In this document: one piece after another, positions 19,914-29,552 of the stretch | Position numbering within the stretch: the first letter of the stretch is position 1 | Layout of the letters: each line of letters starts with the position of its first letter | NCBI GenBank assembly: GCA_021777225.1 | Contig: JAJYDQ010000014.1 | Location: 1-61,371, forward strand | DNA length: 61,371 bases | Direction: 5' to 3' | Origin: Deltaproteobacteria bacterium | Lineage (GTDB): Bacteria; Desulfobacterota; Desulfomonilia; Desulfomonilales; Desulfomonilaceae | Position numbers and translations under genes: made by a program | The notes under the pieces: generated by a model | What the model saw: the letters and a program-made list of their open reading frames with translations, nothing else | Databases searched by the model: none | What the model was told of the DNA's origin: nothing

Positions 19914-21997
19914 TAATCTTCTTCCTCTGCAGTTTTACCGGAAGCTTCTATGATTTTTTCAGCGATGTTCGCAGGCACCTCTTCATAATGGGAGAACTCC
20001 ATGGAGAAGATACCACGCCCAGACGTCATTGAAGTAAGATCCGATGCGTATTTCAAGACTTCAGACATGGGTACCAGAGCCTTAACCACCTGGTTGCCAC
20101 CCTTGGCGTCCATGCCGCTTATCCTGCCGCGTCGAGAGTTTAAATCGCCCATGACGTCGCCCATGCAATCTTCAGGGACAACTATTTCCATGTTCATGAC
20201 CGGTTCCAAAAGTACCGGATTGGCCTGAAGCACCCCTTTTTTGAAGCCTTTTGAGGCTGCAATTTTAAAGGCCTGTTCTGATGAGTCAACATCGTGATAC
20301 TTTCCATCGAATACCTTTACACGGACATCTATGACTGGATGTCCTGCTAAAGCGCCGGCGGCCATTGCTTCTACCACACCCTTCTCGACTGCCGGTATAT
20401 ACTGCCGGGGGATGACACCACCAACGATTTTGTCGACAAATTCAAACCCCTTCCCCCTTTCCATGGGTTCCAGTTCCAGCCAGGCTACAGCGAATTGGCC
20501 CCTGCCGCCTGTCTGCTTTTTGAGCTTGCCTTCCACTTTAGCTTTGCCCTTAATAGTCTCCTTATATGGAACTTTGGGCGTCTTGAGATTTACATCAACC
20601 CCAAATTTCCTTTTCAATTTTTCTACTACCACTTCAATGTGGACCTGACCCATTCCGGAAATGAGAAATTCGTTAGTCCGAGCGTCTCTGTTCACGGTCA
20701 AAGTCGGATCTTCTTCGCCCAGTCGCGCTAGGCTCTGTGTGATCTTTTCTTCGTCTCCCTTGGCTTTTGGCTCAATGGCAAATGATATTACCGCTTGAGG
20801 ACTAGCGGGTTTCGGGAGAATTATCGGAGCTTTCTCGTCGCACAGTGTGTCTCCGGTCAATGTTTCCTTTAGTTTGGCAACGGCAACGATATCACCCGCC
20901 TGAGCGCCATCAATCGATTTCTGGGATTTGCCACGCATTATGAATAACTGACCAAACCTCTCTTTGGATTGTCCTGTAGAGTTATAAAAGTTTGAATCAG
21001 GGACGAGTTTTCCGGAAAAAATCCTGAATACGCTCAGCCGTCCGGCATACGGGTCGGCAAGGGTTTTAAAAACTCGAGCACAAAAGGGCGCATCAGCGGA
21101 CGGTTTTCTTGAAACTTCCTCGCCAGAAGCCGTCGACCCAACAACGGGTTTCATGTCCGCAGGTGAAGGACAGGCTTCAGCGATTAAATCCAGAAGTGGT
21201 TGAATCCCTTTGTTTGTCAGACCCGAAGAAACCATCACAGGCATAAAAACACGATTCAGAATACCGCCACGCAAAGCGTTGAACAACTCATCCGCTCCAA
21301 GTTCCTCACCTTCAAGATATCGTTCCATCAATCCATCGTCGACTTCGGCCAGGTCTTCTATCAATACATCCCTGCGGGTCGTGGCTTCTTCCTTGAGATC
21401 ATCAGGTATGTCCAGCCTGGTGAAATTCTTGCCATCGCCTTCAAAAATCAGGGCTTTCATGGACAGGAGGTCCACAACACCTTTGAAGTTGGCTTCTTTA
21501 CCAATGGGTATCTGAAGTGTGACCGGTTTCACCTTCAAAGCCCTCTTTACATCGGCGACCACTTTGTCAAAATTTGCCCGTTCCCGGTCCATTTTCGTCA
21601 CTACCAGGACCCTGGGCAGCTCAGCTTCTTCTATTGCCGACCAGACCTTTTCAGTTAGTGGCTTGACAGAGTCAACGGCGTCTACCACAAGCAAAGCCAC
21701 GTCAACGGCTGTAAGAGCGAACATCATTTCAGCCCCAAAATTGGGGTCACCAGGCGTGTCGATTATGTTAATTTTCTTTTTCTTCCATTCCACCGAAAAG
21801 AGAGCCGAACCAATTGAAATACCACGCTTGACTTCTTCAGGCTCAAAGTCAAAATTGGAAGAACCGTCAGTAACTTTTCCCAGACGATCCACCGCCCCTG
21901 AATCAAGAAGCATGGCCTCACATAAGGTCGTCTTTCCCGAACCCGCGTGGGAGACGACTGCCGCATTTCGAATGTCTTCAGTCTTGAATTGCTTCAT
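19913..21997 (-). CDS. Elongation factor G-like translational GTPase (paralogue)
   Basis: A 694-residue protein with the complete five-domain EF-G architecture and the C-terminal EFSHYEEVP motif. It belongs to the EF-G-like branch rather than the canonical fusA lineage. The P-loop is SHAGSGKTT. The G3 motif is DTPGDPNF, so the GTPase catalytic His (normally DTPGH) is Asp84. The G4 motif is TKMD (134-137) instead of NKMD. It is not in an str operon (no rpsL, rpsG or tuf), and its co-transcribed partner is a MOSC protein. The genome should also carry a standard fusA. A role other than routine translocation, such as recycling or stress, is an inference. Confidence 0.9.
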   Translation of the reverse strand: MKQFKTEDIRNAAVVSHAGSGKTTLCEAMLLDSGAVDRLGKVTDGSSNFDFEPEEVKRGISIGSALFSVEWKKKKINIIDTPGDPNFGAEMMFALTAVDVALLVVDAVDSVKPLTEKVWSAIEEAELPRVLVVTKMDRERANFDKVVADVKRALKVKPVTLQIPIGKEANFKGVVDLLSMKALIFEGDGKNFTRLDIPDDLKEEATTRRDVLIEDLAEVDDGLMERYLEGEELGADELFNALRGGILNRVFMPVMVSSGLTNKGIQPLLDLIAEACPSPADMKPVVGSTASGEEVSRKPSADAPFCARVFKTLADPYAGRLSVFRIFSGKLVPDSNFYNSTGQSKERFGQLFIMRGKSQKSIDGAQAGDIVAVAKLKETLTGDTLCDEKAPIILPKPASPQAVISFAIEPKAKGDEEKITQSLARLGEEDPTLTVNRDARTNEFLISGMGQVHIEVVVEKLKRKFGVDVNLKTPKVPYKETIKGKAKVEGKLKKQTGGRGQFAVAWLELEPMERGKGFEFVDKIVGGVIPRQYIPAVEKGVVEAMAAGALAGHPVIDVRVKVFDGKYHDVDSSEQAFKIAASKGFKKGVLQANPVLLEPVMNMEIVVPEDCMGDVMGDLNSRRGRISGMDAKGGNQVVKALVPMSEVLKYASDLTSMTSGRGIFSMEFSHYEEVPANIAEKIIEASGKTAEEED

Positions 21998-22190
21998 AGG
22001 CGCCCCTTCGGAAGCGAGCTACCGATTGATTATTTCGGCGCTCAAACTTAAATGTAAAACTTGAATAAACCACAACCGAGGCTTGTTCGTCAAGGATTGG
22101 ATAGAAAGACATGAAATTTCTCCACCGTTATTTTTAACTTCTCTTAAACTAAAGCGATAACATGATCTTCTATCTCAAAGCCGGCCTCGT

Positions 22191-23264
22191 TCAGGTCCAG
22201 TTCGTCAATTTCTTGATTTCTTCAAAAGCTCTTTCCGCTGGAATCTCATTCATACAGCGCTTATCGTTACATACCGACTTTCTGCATCCGAGGCAGAACA
22301 GGCCCTCAACCCGAATTATTGAGTGTCCATGGCCGTAAGGGCCGACTTTAGCGGGATCGGTCGGTCCAAAAATCGCCACAACCGGTTTTCCCAAAATCGC
22401 AGCAATATGCATTGGACCTGAATCCACGCCAACGTAAACATTTGAGTTCGCTATGAGCGCGGCAGCGCCTATCGGACTGAGGCGTCCAGCGGCTATGACT
22501 GGTTTTTGAGTCATTAATGAAACAATTCGATTCACATAGTGTAACTCGGTGGAAGCTCCACCAAAAATTACCAACGACTCTAATTCCAAAATAAGCTTGT
22601 CCGCAAGTTGAGCCCAAGCGCGTTCATTCCAGAACTTGGTAGCCCATCTTGTCGCAGGGTTTGCATAAACCAGTCTCTTTTTGGTAGACGCTCCACTCTG
22701 CTCCAGAAACGAGGAAGCCTCATGCTGAGCTTCCGGTCCCAGGAATAATTGAAAATCTGTCGGCTCAACATTTATTTTAAGATACTTTGCGAAGCTCAAA
22801 TTCTTATCGACAGCGTGAAGGATGTTCGACGCGCAATGTACAAGTTTAGACTGAAAAAATGTGTTCAATTCCTTTGCTTCCGCAAATCCTAATCTGACCC
22901 CTCCCGGATTCATGCTGCCTACTAGTCCGCTCCGAAAAGAAGCGTGCAGATCCAGGACCAGGTCATATGGATGGTCTGCGAATTGTGATCTCAGCGTCCT
23001 GAGGCAGGTGACAGTCTTAGACAAGGCGCTCACGTAAGTTCTTAACGTGGCAGAGGGTTCCGACGTTGAAGGTATGTCAATGGGGTAAGTTCGGTCAATA
23101 TTTGGGTCAGCTTCGAGTAGGCTAACGAGGCCTTTCTGTATCACCCAACCAACGTAACATGAGGGATAATTGCGCTTCAACGCGTGTATTAAGGGGAGAG
23201 AATGAACAACATCTCCCATCGAGCTTGGCTTAATTATGAGGACGCTTTTATTGGTGAGATCCAT
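22191..23264 (-). CDS. Glycosyltransferase family 9 (LPS heptosyltransferase-like)
   Basis: Cytoplasmic-face transferase of 357 residues, GT-B fold, resembling WaaC/WaaF/RfaQ. The N-terminal motif is VLIIKPSSMGDVVHSLPL, and the C-terminal donor-binding stretch is VGVDSGPMHIAAILGKPVVA followed by FGPTDPAKVGPYG. A short Cys-rich insert (CLGCRKSVCNDKRC) occurs near the C-terminus, a form seen in many family members. It would add heptose to the inner core. The start overlaps the lpxK stop by 17 bases, placing it last in the envelope run. Confidence 0.9.
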   Translation of the reverse strand: MDLTNKSVLIIKPSSMGDVVHSLPLIHALKRNYPSCYVGWVIQKGLVSLLEADPNIDRTYPIDIPSTSEPSATLRTYVSALSKTVTCLRTLRSQFADHPYDLVLDLHASFRSGLVGSMNPGGVRLGFAEAKELNTFFQSKLVHCASNILHAVDKNLSFAKYLKINVEPTDFQLFLGPEAQHEASSFLEQSGASTKKRLVYANPATRWATKFWNERAWAQLADKLILELESLVIFGGASTELHYVNRIVSLMTQKPVIAAGRLSPIGAAALIANSNVYVGVDSGPMHIAAILGKPVVAIFGPTDPAKVGPYGHGHSIIRVEGLFCLGCRKSVCNDKRCMNEIPAERAFEEIKKLTNWT

Positions 23265-24312
23265 TCATGCCCAGCTTGTCGAGAATTCTTTTTAAAAACA
23301 CTTCGGGTCCGTCAACCTTCAATCTGATATTCAGGAAAAATACATCGGGTCTCTGTTGGAATACCGGCGCCAGTTTTACCCAGTCCTTTTCTGTGAATAC
23401 AACCGTAGCGCCTCCGGCCTTTTTAAGTATAAAGGTGAGATCAGCCGGACTATAATCATGGTGGTCCCTGTAGACAAGATGGTTCACAACTCGCCATTCC
23501 AGCGACTCGGCCATTTTCCGAAATCTATTGGGATTAGCTATCGCTGAGACCAGCAGCACATCCATTCCCTTGAGATCATTGATATTTATGGTGTGGTCAA
23601 CATCCGAGTTCCGCAATGCCGCCGCATAGCTCTTAAAGGTGTGATGTTCGTGACATGACAGAAAATCACGAAGCCTTTTTGAAATGACTTCCTGATTGGA
23701 GTCAAGGACTATTATATCCGCTCTACTCAAAGTGGATACAGGTTCCCGAAGGACGCCGAGTGGGAACATATGGTCTTCTCTCCCTGAGAGAAGGACTACA
23801 TCTATATCCCGCTTTAATTTAAGATGCTGGAAACCATCATCGAGGATTGCGACGTCGCAATTGAATTTCTCATGGGCAAACTCAATACATGTAATCCTAT
23901 CCCGTCCCACCATTACCGGCGCTTTGTTCACGAGGTTGTTAGCCATGAGAAAAGGTTCGTCACCAACGAGTCTTGGGTCTACTTGAGCGCCAAGTGAAAC
24001 TCCATCACTCACCACTACGTGATCAGTAACGTACATTCCCCGATAGCCACGACTTATAACGCATGGTTTTAGACCTTGATCCAGAAGAAGTTCGACAAGG
24101 TACATTACGAAAGGTGTTTTTCCTGTCCCCCCAATGGCTATGTTGCCGACCGAGATCACAGGGATTGGGGCCTGATAACTTTTGGCCCATTGCATTTCAT
24201 GAGATTTACGCCAAGCCGACTGAATCAGAAAATATACCGCTGCCGAAATACCCAGGAACGGTAGGGCCGGTAAACGCGACAGTCCTGACATGGGAACAAT
24301 ATCATGAGACAT
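23248..24312 (-). CDS. lpxK: Tetraacyldisaccharide 4'-kinase
   Basis: Phosphorylates the 4' position of the lipid A disaccharide at the inner membrane. Its 354 residues match the family. It has an N-terminal hydrophobic segment, the Walker A VGNIAIGGTGKTP, the following SRGYRG motif, and the DDGFQH segment (residues of the catalytic centre). It abuts msbA, which ends one base before it on the message, and overlaps the glycosyltransferase gene. Confidence 0.95.
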   Translation of the reverse strand: MSHDIVPMSGLSRLPALPFLGISAAVYFLIQSAWRKSHEMQWAKSYQAPIPVISVGNIAIGGTGKTPFVMYLVELLLDQGLKPCVISRGYRGMYVTDHVVVSDGVSLGAQVDPRLVGDEPFLMANNLVNKAPVMVGRDRITCIEFAHEKFNCDVAILDDGFQHLKLKRDIDVVLLSGREDHMFPLGVLREPVSTLSRADIIVLDSNQEVISKRLRDFLSCHEHHTFKSYAAALRNSDVDHTININDLKGMDVLLVSAIANPNRFRKMAESLEWRVVNHLVYRDHHDYSPADLTFILKKAGGATVVFTEKDWVKLAPVFQQRPDVFFLNIRLKVDGPEVFLKRILDKLGMNGSHQ

Positions 24313-26052
24313 CTATCTTGAGATCTCTCTATCGGGGCGCGTAAATTGAAGGTTATAAAGCCTCGCAAATTCGCCGTTCAAAGCCAGCAGTTCATTCTGA
24401 GACCCTTGCTCAACAATCCTCCCCCGGGCTATAACATATATGCGATCCACATTCTGAATTGTTGAAAGGCGATGAGCCACGACCAGGGTCGCCCTACCTT
24501 TCATGAGTTCCTCCAAGGCTGCCTGGACCGACTTCTCGGAATCGGAATCGAGATTGGAAGTAGCTTCGTCCAAAATGAGAATTGGTGGGTTTTTGAGTAG
24601 CGCTCTGGCAATCGCTATTCTCTGACGCTCCCCACCAGAGAGTTTGATCCCGTTCTCACCGATAATACTGTCATAACCTTCAGGTTGAGCAATTATGAAG
24701 TCGTGGGCATGGGCCGCTTCGGCAGCCTGCATTACCAGTTCCAGCGGCAAGTCCGGTCTACCATAGGCTATGTTGTTCCTAATGGTGTCATCAAAAAGAA
24801 TTGTCTGTTGAGTTACAATACCAATCTTCTCGCGAAGCGACCTTTGAGAGACTTTACGAACATCAATTCCATCAATCAGAATTTGTCCTTCAGAAGGGTC
24901 ATAAAACCTGGGAACAAGGTCCAGTAAACTACTCTTTCCAACTCCGCTTTCACCAACTATTGCAATTACTTCTCCAGGGTTAACATGGAGGTTAATATCC
25001 TTGAGAACATTGACGGAATCATAAGCAAAACTAACGTTTTGAAACTCGACTTTGCCCGCTATTTCACTGAGCACGATAGCGTCGGGAGCGTCCTTGACAT
25101 CAGGTTCCGTGTCGAGGAGACTAAAGATCCGTTCCCCTGCGCTTAATCCTTCCTGGAGCGAGTTGTTAACTTCACTAATTCTTTTTATGGGTTCGTATAA
25201 CATGATCAAAGCAGCCATGAATGAAAAGAAGGTCCCCTGAGTGGATTCTCCTTTGATGACCTGGTATCCGCCATATGTCACAATAGCGCATACACCGAAC
25301 CCGCCCAGGGCCTCCATTATTGGATTTGACATAGCCCTGACCTTGAACCTTCGCATGAATGCGTTGAAAAGAGTTTCGTTGACCACTTCGAACCTTTCCC
25401 GTTCATAATCTTCCATAGCGAAGGCCTTTACGATCCTGATTCCTGTAATAGTTTCATTCAACCTGTCAGTGATATCCTCGAGCGATACGAGCATCCTGCG
25501 TGAATAACGCTTCATTCTCCTTCCGAAATTTATGAGCGGATAAATCGCAAGCGGAAAGACGACCATTGCGATAAAAGCTAGTTTGAAATCTCTAACAAAA
25601 ACGACAGCCACCAGAGAAATTACGGTCAATGTGTCGCGTACAACGCCGGTTATTACGCTCGTTAGCGCCCCCTGAACCAGAGCAACATCGTTGTTCATTC
25701 TTGATAACAGTTGCCCGGTTGAATGTTTAACGAAAAAACCGACCGACATTGATTCAATCTTTAGGAACATCTCGTATCGCAGATCACGTATGATACTTTG
25801 ACCAACAAACGCCATCAGGTAATATTGACCAAAATCGCAAATTCCTTTCAGGACGTATACTGACGCTACCACTATTGGTATCAGCATGAGCATCCTAAGG
25901 TTTTTCTGGAAGAAGATGTCATCAAGCGCTGGTTTCACAAGATAAGCGAGGGAAGCGGTAAGCAACGCCACGCCAAACATGCACAAACCCGCCAGACACA
26001 ATTTCCCGATATATGGGGCCAAGTATTTTAAAAGTCTCTTGTAAACCGCCAC
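24313..26052 (-). CDS. msbA: Lipid A export ABC transporter MsbA
   Basis: A 579-residue half-transporter with a six-helix membrane domain fused to an ATPase, flipping core-lipid A across the inner membrane. Walker A is GESGVGKSSLLDLV, the signature is LSGGERQRIAIARALL, and Walker B is ILILDEATSNLD with the H-loop AHRLST. The position directly upstream of lpxK is the classical msbA-lpxK arrangement, supporting the lipid A role over general drug export. Confidence 0.94.
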   Translation of the reverse strand: MAVYKRLLKYLAPYIGKLCLAGLCMFGVALLTASLAYLVKPALDDIFFQKNLRMLMLIPIVVASVYVLKGICDFGQYYLMAFVGQSIIRDLRYEMFLKIESMSVGFFVKHSTGQLLSRMNNDVALVQGALTSVITGVVRDTLTVISLVAVVFVRDFKLAFIAMVVFPLAIYPLINFGRRMKRYSRRMLVSLEDITDRLNETITGIRIVKAFAMEDYERERFEVVNETLFNAFMRRFKVRAMSNPIMEALGGFGVCAIVTYGGYQVIKGESTQGTFFSFMAALIMLYEPIKRISEVNNSLQEGLSAGERIFSLLDTEPDVKDAPDAIVLSEIAGKVEFQNVSFAYDSVNVLKDINLHVNPGEVIAIVGESGVGKSSLLDLVPRFYDPSEGQILIDGIDVRKVSQRSLREKIGIVTQQTILFDDTIRNNIAYGRPDLPLELVMQAAEAAHAHDFIIAQPEGYDSIIGENGIKLSGGERQRIAIARALLKNPPILILDEATSNLDSDSEKSVQAALEELMKGRATLVVAHRLSTIQNVDRIYVIARGRIVEQGSQNELLALNGEFARLYNLQFTRPDREISR

Positions 26053-26160
26053 TTTGTTAGCCTCAATAAATCCGAATCAAGTAGGAATTGATAGAATTGC
26101 AAACGATCAAGTTCAAGGGAGCCAAGGCAATTGCCGGCGCTCGAAGGGGGCGGCGTTTTG

Positions 26161-26988
26161 TTAAATTATGGGCCCGGAGGCTGGTATCCCGATCACACAG
26201 ATTTTTGCCCTGTCGGCCAGATTGATGGTTTCTTCATGATTGGCGATCATTGTCTTGCCTGTCTCAATTGCTAAAACACGGGCTCCAGCTACCATCATGT
26301 TTTTAATTGTAGAGGGACCAACCCCAGGCACATCGAAGCGCATGTCCTGTTTTGGTTTTGCCATCTTGACTACCACTGAATTGGGGATGTTTAATTCTCC
26401 AGCCCGCAGGATGGCCTTATCAGTTCCTTCTATCGCTTCGACCACCAGTACGGCCCGGTTTTTTACAACTACAGTCTGGCCTATATCTAAAGCGCCTATT
26501 GCAAGGGCCATTTCTCTGCCGAAACCAATATCTTCAATTTGATGCTTTGTGGGATCTTTTCTGGTTAAAATACCCTGGCGCGCCATGAGTCCAGACGCCC
26601 ATAACGTTATGTTGTCAATCTTGATACCTTCTATTGCAAGTTCATCAGCTATCCCCGCAAGCACCGTATCGTCCCGCCAGTCAGCCAGTCTCCGGATGAC
26701 TCCAAGGGCCCGGCGATCCGGACGCAGTCGCCACAATTGGAGCAAGTTACTTTTGTCGATTTTCCCCGCCATGACCACGCGAGTAATTCCGTTTTCTTTA
26801 AGGCAATCAATCGCCTTGCCAAGTTGCCCCAATTTTAGCCAATAGACCCTGGCGCCGGTTTTCTCAATCTCAAGGCTGGTAAATCCCTCAAAAGCAAGCG
26901 CAATTGTTTCATATCCCTGTTCAGTAACATCTCTAACAACCCGAATGGGCAGATCGCCAGTACCTGCGATGACACCTATACTAGCCAC
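26161..26988 (-). CDS. lpxI: UDP-2,3-diacylglucosamine pyrophosphatase LpxI
   Basis: A 275-residue protein of the LpxI (DUF1009) family, which hydrolyses UDP-2,3-diacylglucosamine to lipid X in bacteria that lack LpxH. It has the N-terminal IGVIAGTGDLPIRV strand and the C-terminal DVPGVGPSTIKNMMVAGARV and Glu-rich region. It lies two bases after lpxA. The next gene, msbA, starts 108 bases on; lpxB, its usual pathway successor, is absent here. Confidence 0.93.
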   Translation of the reverse strand: MASIGVIAGTGDLPIRVVRDVTEQGYETIALAFEGFTSLEIEKTGARVYWLKLGQLGKAIDCLKENGITRVVMAGKIDKSNLLQLWRLRPDRRALGVIRRLADWRDDTVLAGIADELAIEGIKIDNITLWASGLMARQGILTRKDPTKHQIEDIGFGREMALAIGALDIGQTVVVKNRAVLVVEAIEGTDKAILRAGELNIPNSVVVKMAKPKQDMRFDVPGVGPSTIKNMMVAGARVLAIETGKTMIANHEETINLADRAKICVIGIPASGPII

Positions 26989-26990
26989 TG

Positions 26991-27794
26991 TCAGTTTGTC
27001 CTAAAAGCGTGGCGGCTCAGAGAGACCCTGGCCGGTCCTCTTTTTGATGTGGCGAGGAAATCGGCGAATATTAGCGCTTCCGGCGTGTCCGCCATTTCTT
27101 CACGGATCTTTTCAACAGCGTCGTGAACCCTCAAAGACGAGCGCATAGCGATTTTGAAGGCGCGTTTGAGGGTGCGGATCGTCTGGGGGGAGAAACCGTT
27201 ACGTCTGAGCCCAACCTCATTTAAACCGTAAAGATAAATCCTGGAGCCGGAAGCGAGGGTATAGGGGGGCACGTCTTTAGCGACCCCTGAGACGCCTCCA
27301 ACAAGGGCGTATTCACCAACCCTTACGAACTGATGAACGGCTACAATACCGCCAAGAATGGCCTTTTTGCCAATTTCTATGTGGCCGCCAAGATGTGCGG
27401 AATTGGCCATGATCACGCCTTCCCCAAGGTCACAATCATGAGCTACATGGCAATAGGCCATGAGATAACATCCGGGGCCTATTGTCGTAGCGCCCTTTCC
27501 TCGAACCGTCCCTCTGTGAATGGTGACGTATTCACGTATCAGGCAATTCTCGCCAATCTCAACTCGAGTGTCTTCACCTCTGTAAGACAGGTCCTGGGGG
27601 GGAGCGCCAATTGACGCAAACTGGCATATCTGCGTATTTGCGCCGATCATAGTGTTTCCGTCTATGATTACATGGGGGCCAATATTTACTCCGGCGCCTA
27701 TTTGAGCTTTTGGACCTACAATAGAAAAGGCCCCGACCGACGCTGTTGGGTCAACCATGGCGCCAGGTTCAATTATGGCTGTGGGATGGATCAT
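26991..27794 (-). CDS. lpxA: UDP-N-acetylglucosamine acyltransferase
   Basis: First enzyme of lipid A synthesis, transferring a 3-hydroxyacyl chain from ACP to UDP-GlcNAc. It has 267 residues with the left-handed beta-helix hexapeptide repeats and the catalytic His in MAYCHVAHDCDLG, then a helical C-terminal domain. The ATG overlaps the lpxD stop by four bases. In many genomes fabZ separates the two genes; here it does not. Confidence 0.96.
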   Translation of the reverse strand: MIHPTAIIEPGAMVDPTASVGAFSIVGPKAQIGAGVNIGPHVIIDGNTMIGANTQICQFASIGAPPQDLSYRGEDTRVEIGENCLIREYVTIHRGTVRGKGATTIGPGCYLMAYCHVAHDCDLGEGVIMANSAHLGGHIEIGKKAILGGIVAVHQFVRVGEYALVGGVSGVAKDVPPYTLASGSRIYLYGLNEVGLRRNGFSPQTIRTLKRAFKIAMRSSLRVHDAVEKIREEMADTPEALIFADFLATSKRGPARVSLSRHAFRTN

Positions 27795-28843
27795 AGTCTG
27801 TCCTTACTCTTTTGCAGCACAATTCGTTCCAAATTTCTAATTCGTTCCAACATTTCCGGCAAGCGCTTAAATAACGACTGTACCCTTAAAAACAATTTAT
27901 GAGGCATAGCCGGTATCGAACCTGCCATCACGGAACCATCCGGAACGTTGCGGTATATTCCTGCACGGGTCGCCAGGATAACGCCATTCCCAACCGACAC
28001 GTGGTCTCTAACACCAACCTGCCCGGCCACCATTCCAAAGGATCCAACGGATGAACTTCCCGCGATTCCAACCTGCGAGGCTATTACAGTTCCCTGACCA
28101 ATAGTGACGTTGTGGGCAATCTGGACCAGATTGTCGATCTTGGCGCCTCGGCAAATTCTTGTGACACCACTGAGCGCCCGATCTATAGCCGTTAACGCTC
28201 CGATTTCAACGTCATCCTCAATTTCCACAGTCCCGCTGTGAAACTTCTTGACGTTCACCGGAAGGCCTGAACTATCAACGTCACGAGCATAACCAAACCC
28301 ATCAGAACCAATAACCGCGCCGGCGTGAATTATGACGCGGGAACCGATTTTTACTCGCGGGTAAATCGTGACGTTAGGGAAAATAGTCGTATCATCACCA
28401 ATAATGACTCTTTCCCCAATTACTGCATGAGAACCAATTGAAGAACCTGAGCCGACAACGCAGTCTTTCCCAATCACGGCGAACGGGTCTATTGAAACTC
28501 GTTCTCCGATCTTAGCTGAAGGATCCGCCAGACAATGTCCAGATACAGCGGGATCAGTTCGGCCTACGTAACCGTAGAAAAGCTTTGTCAACCTGGCAAA
28601 GTCGGCTTCAGGGTTCGTGCATTGGATGAAAGGCCTACCACCAGGAATCGACATGCCTTGCGGAACCAGCGCAGCGCCGGCCTTGCTGGTTTCGAACGAC
28701 GGCAGAAATTTAGCCTCTCCAATGTATGTCACATCCTTTTCTGTAGCAAATTCAAGAGGCTTCACTCCAGAAATTAGCGGTCCGGGGGTCTCTGACGATT
28801 CCCGGCCAAGAAACTCTGCTATTTCAGTTAGATTAAGGATCAT
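27791..28843 (-). CDS. lpxD: UDP-3-O-acylglucosamine N-acyltransferase
   Basis: Adds the N-linked hydroxyacyl chain in the third step of lipid A synthesis. The 350 residues comprise an N-terminal uridine-binding domain (about 1-100), a hexapeptide-repeat beta-helix with the catalytic His in LVQIAHNVTIG, and a C-terminal helix. It starts 15 bases after skp and is translationally coupled to lpxA. Confidence 0.96.
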   Translation of the reverse strand: MILNLTEIAEFLGRESSETPGPLISGVKPLEFATEKDVTYIGEAKFLPSFETSKAGAALVPQGMSIPGGRPFIQCTNPEADFARLTKLFYGYVGRTDPAVSGHCLADPSAKIGERVSIDPFAVIGKDCVVGSGSSIGSHAVIGERVIIGDDTTIFPNVTIYPRVKIGSRVIIHAGAVIGSDGFGYARDVDSSGLPVNVKKFHSGTVEIEDDVEIGALTAIDRALSGVTRICRGAKIDNLVQIAHNVTIGQGTVIASQVGIAGSSSVGSFGMVAGQVGVRDHVSVGNGVILATRAGIYRNVPDGSVMAGSIPAMPHKLFLRVQSLFKRLPEMLERIRNLERIVLQKSKDRL

Positions 28844-28858
28844 TAACTACATGCGACC

Positions 28859-29458
28859 CTATTTAGGCTTCGGTTTCGGATGCTGAACCGCCGGTGGAGT
28901 GGCTGGTTTACCTTTTTCCGCAGCGGGTTTTGATCCTGCGCTGGAGTCATAGAGTTTTGCAACTTCTTCTGTAATATCGAGTGAATCATCCGCGGATAGA
29001 ATGGCGCTCGTGGAGTTTAAAATAAGCGAGAGGTTCTTTTGTTTTCTCAAGGCGCCGATTATTTTTATGAGGTCCCGCATCATTGACTCATCAAGGGCCC
29101 TGGCTTCATTTTGCAGCTCGCTTTCCGCCTGCTTCTGAGCCAGTTTCAATTCCATTTCTTTCATCCCAAGTTCTTTTATCTTCTCATTGCGCGTTTCTTC
29201 CTTCAGCATCGGTCCCTGTTTTTGAAGCTGATCGGAAAGGGATTTCAGTTCATTCTGCTTCTTTTCAAGGCCGGTCCTCTTAATGTTGTTTAGTTCAGAG
29301 AAGCGTTTTTGCATCTCCTGGATACGCTTAGATTTTGCCTGAAACTGCTGAAGGTCCACATAAGCTATGGTTAGTGGATTCTGGGCAAAGCTCGTTCCAA
29401 AAGCAAAAACGAGGAGCAAGGTGGTTGATAAAAAGATTAAAGCGCTGCGGCGAGTCAT
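28859..29458 (-). CDS. skp: Periplasmic chaperone Skp/OmpH
   Basis: A periplasmic holdase for unfolded outer-membrane proteins. The 199 residues include a signal peptide ending near TSFAQN, the family opening IAYVDLQQF, and a long Lys/Glu/Gln-rich coiled coil (about 45-125) forming the tentacles. A Pro/Lys-rich tail (about 170-199) makes it longer than E. coli Skp. AAAGGAG lies seven bases before the ATG. It sits between bamA and lpxD, the common arrangement. Confidence 0.93.
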   Translation of the reverse strand: MTRRSALIFLSTTLLLVFAFGTSFAQNPLTIAYVDLQQFQAKSKRIQEMQKRFSELNNIKRTGLEKKQNELKSLSDQLQKQGPMLKEETRNEKIKELGMKEMELKLAQKQAESELQNEARALDESMMRDLIKIIGALRKQKNLSLILNSTSAILSADDSLDITEEVAKLYDSSAGSKPAAEKGKPATPPAVQHPKPKPK

Positions 29459-29552
29459 GGATTAAACTCCTTTCAGATTTGTCCTGATTAATTGGTTTCA
29501 ATGGTTGAGAGACGAATCACTAAACCGGTTTGACGCTAGGTGTGATTTTCTA

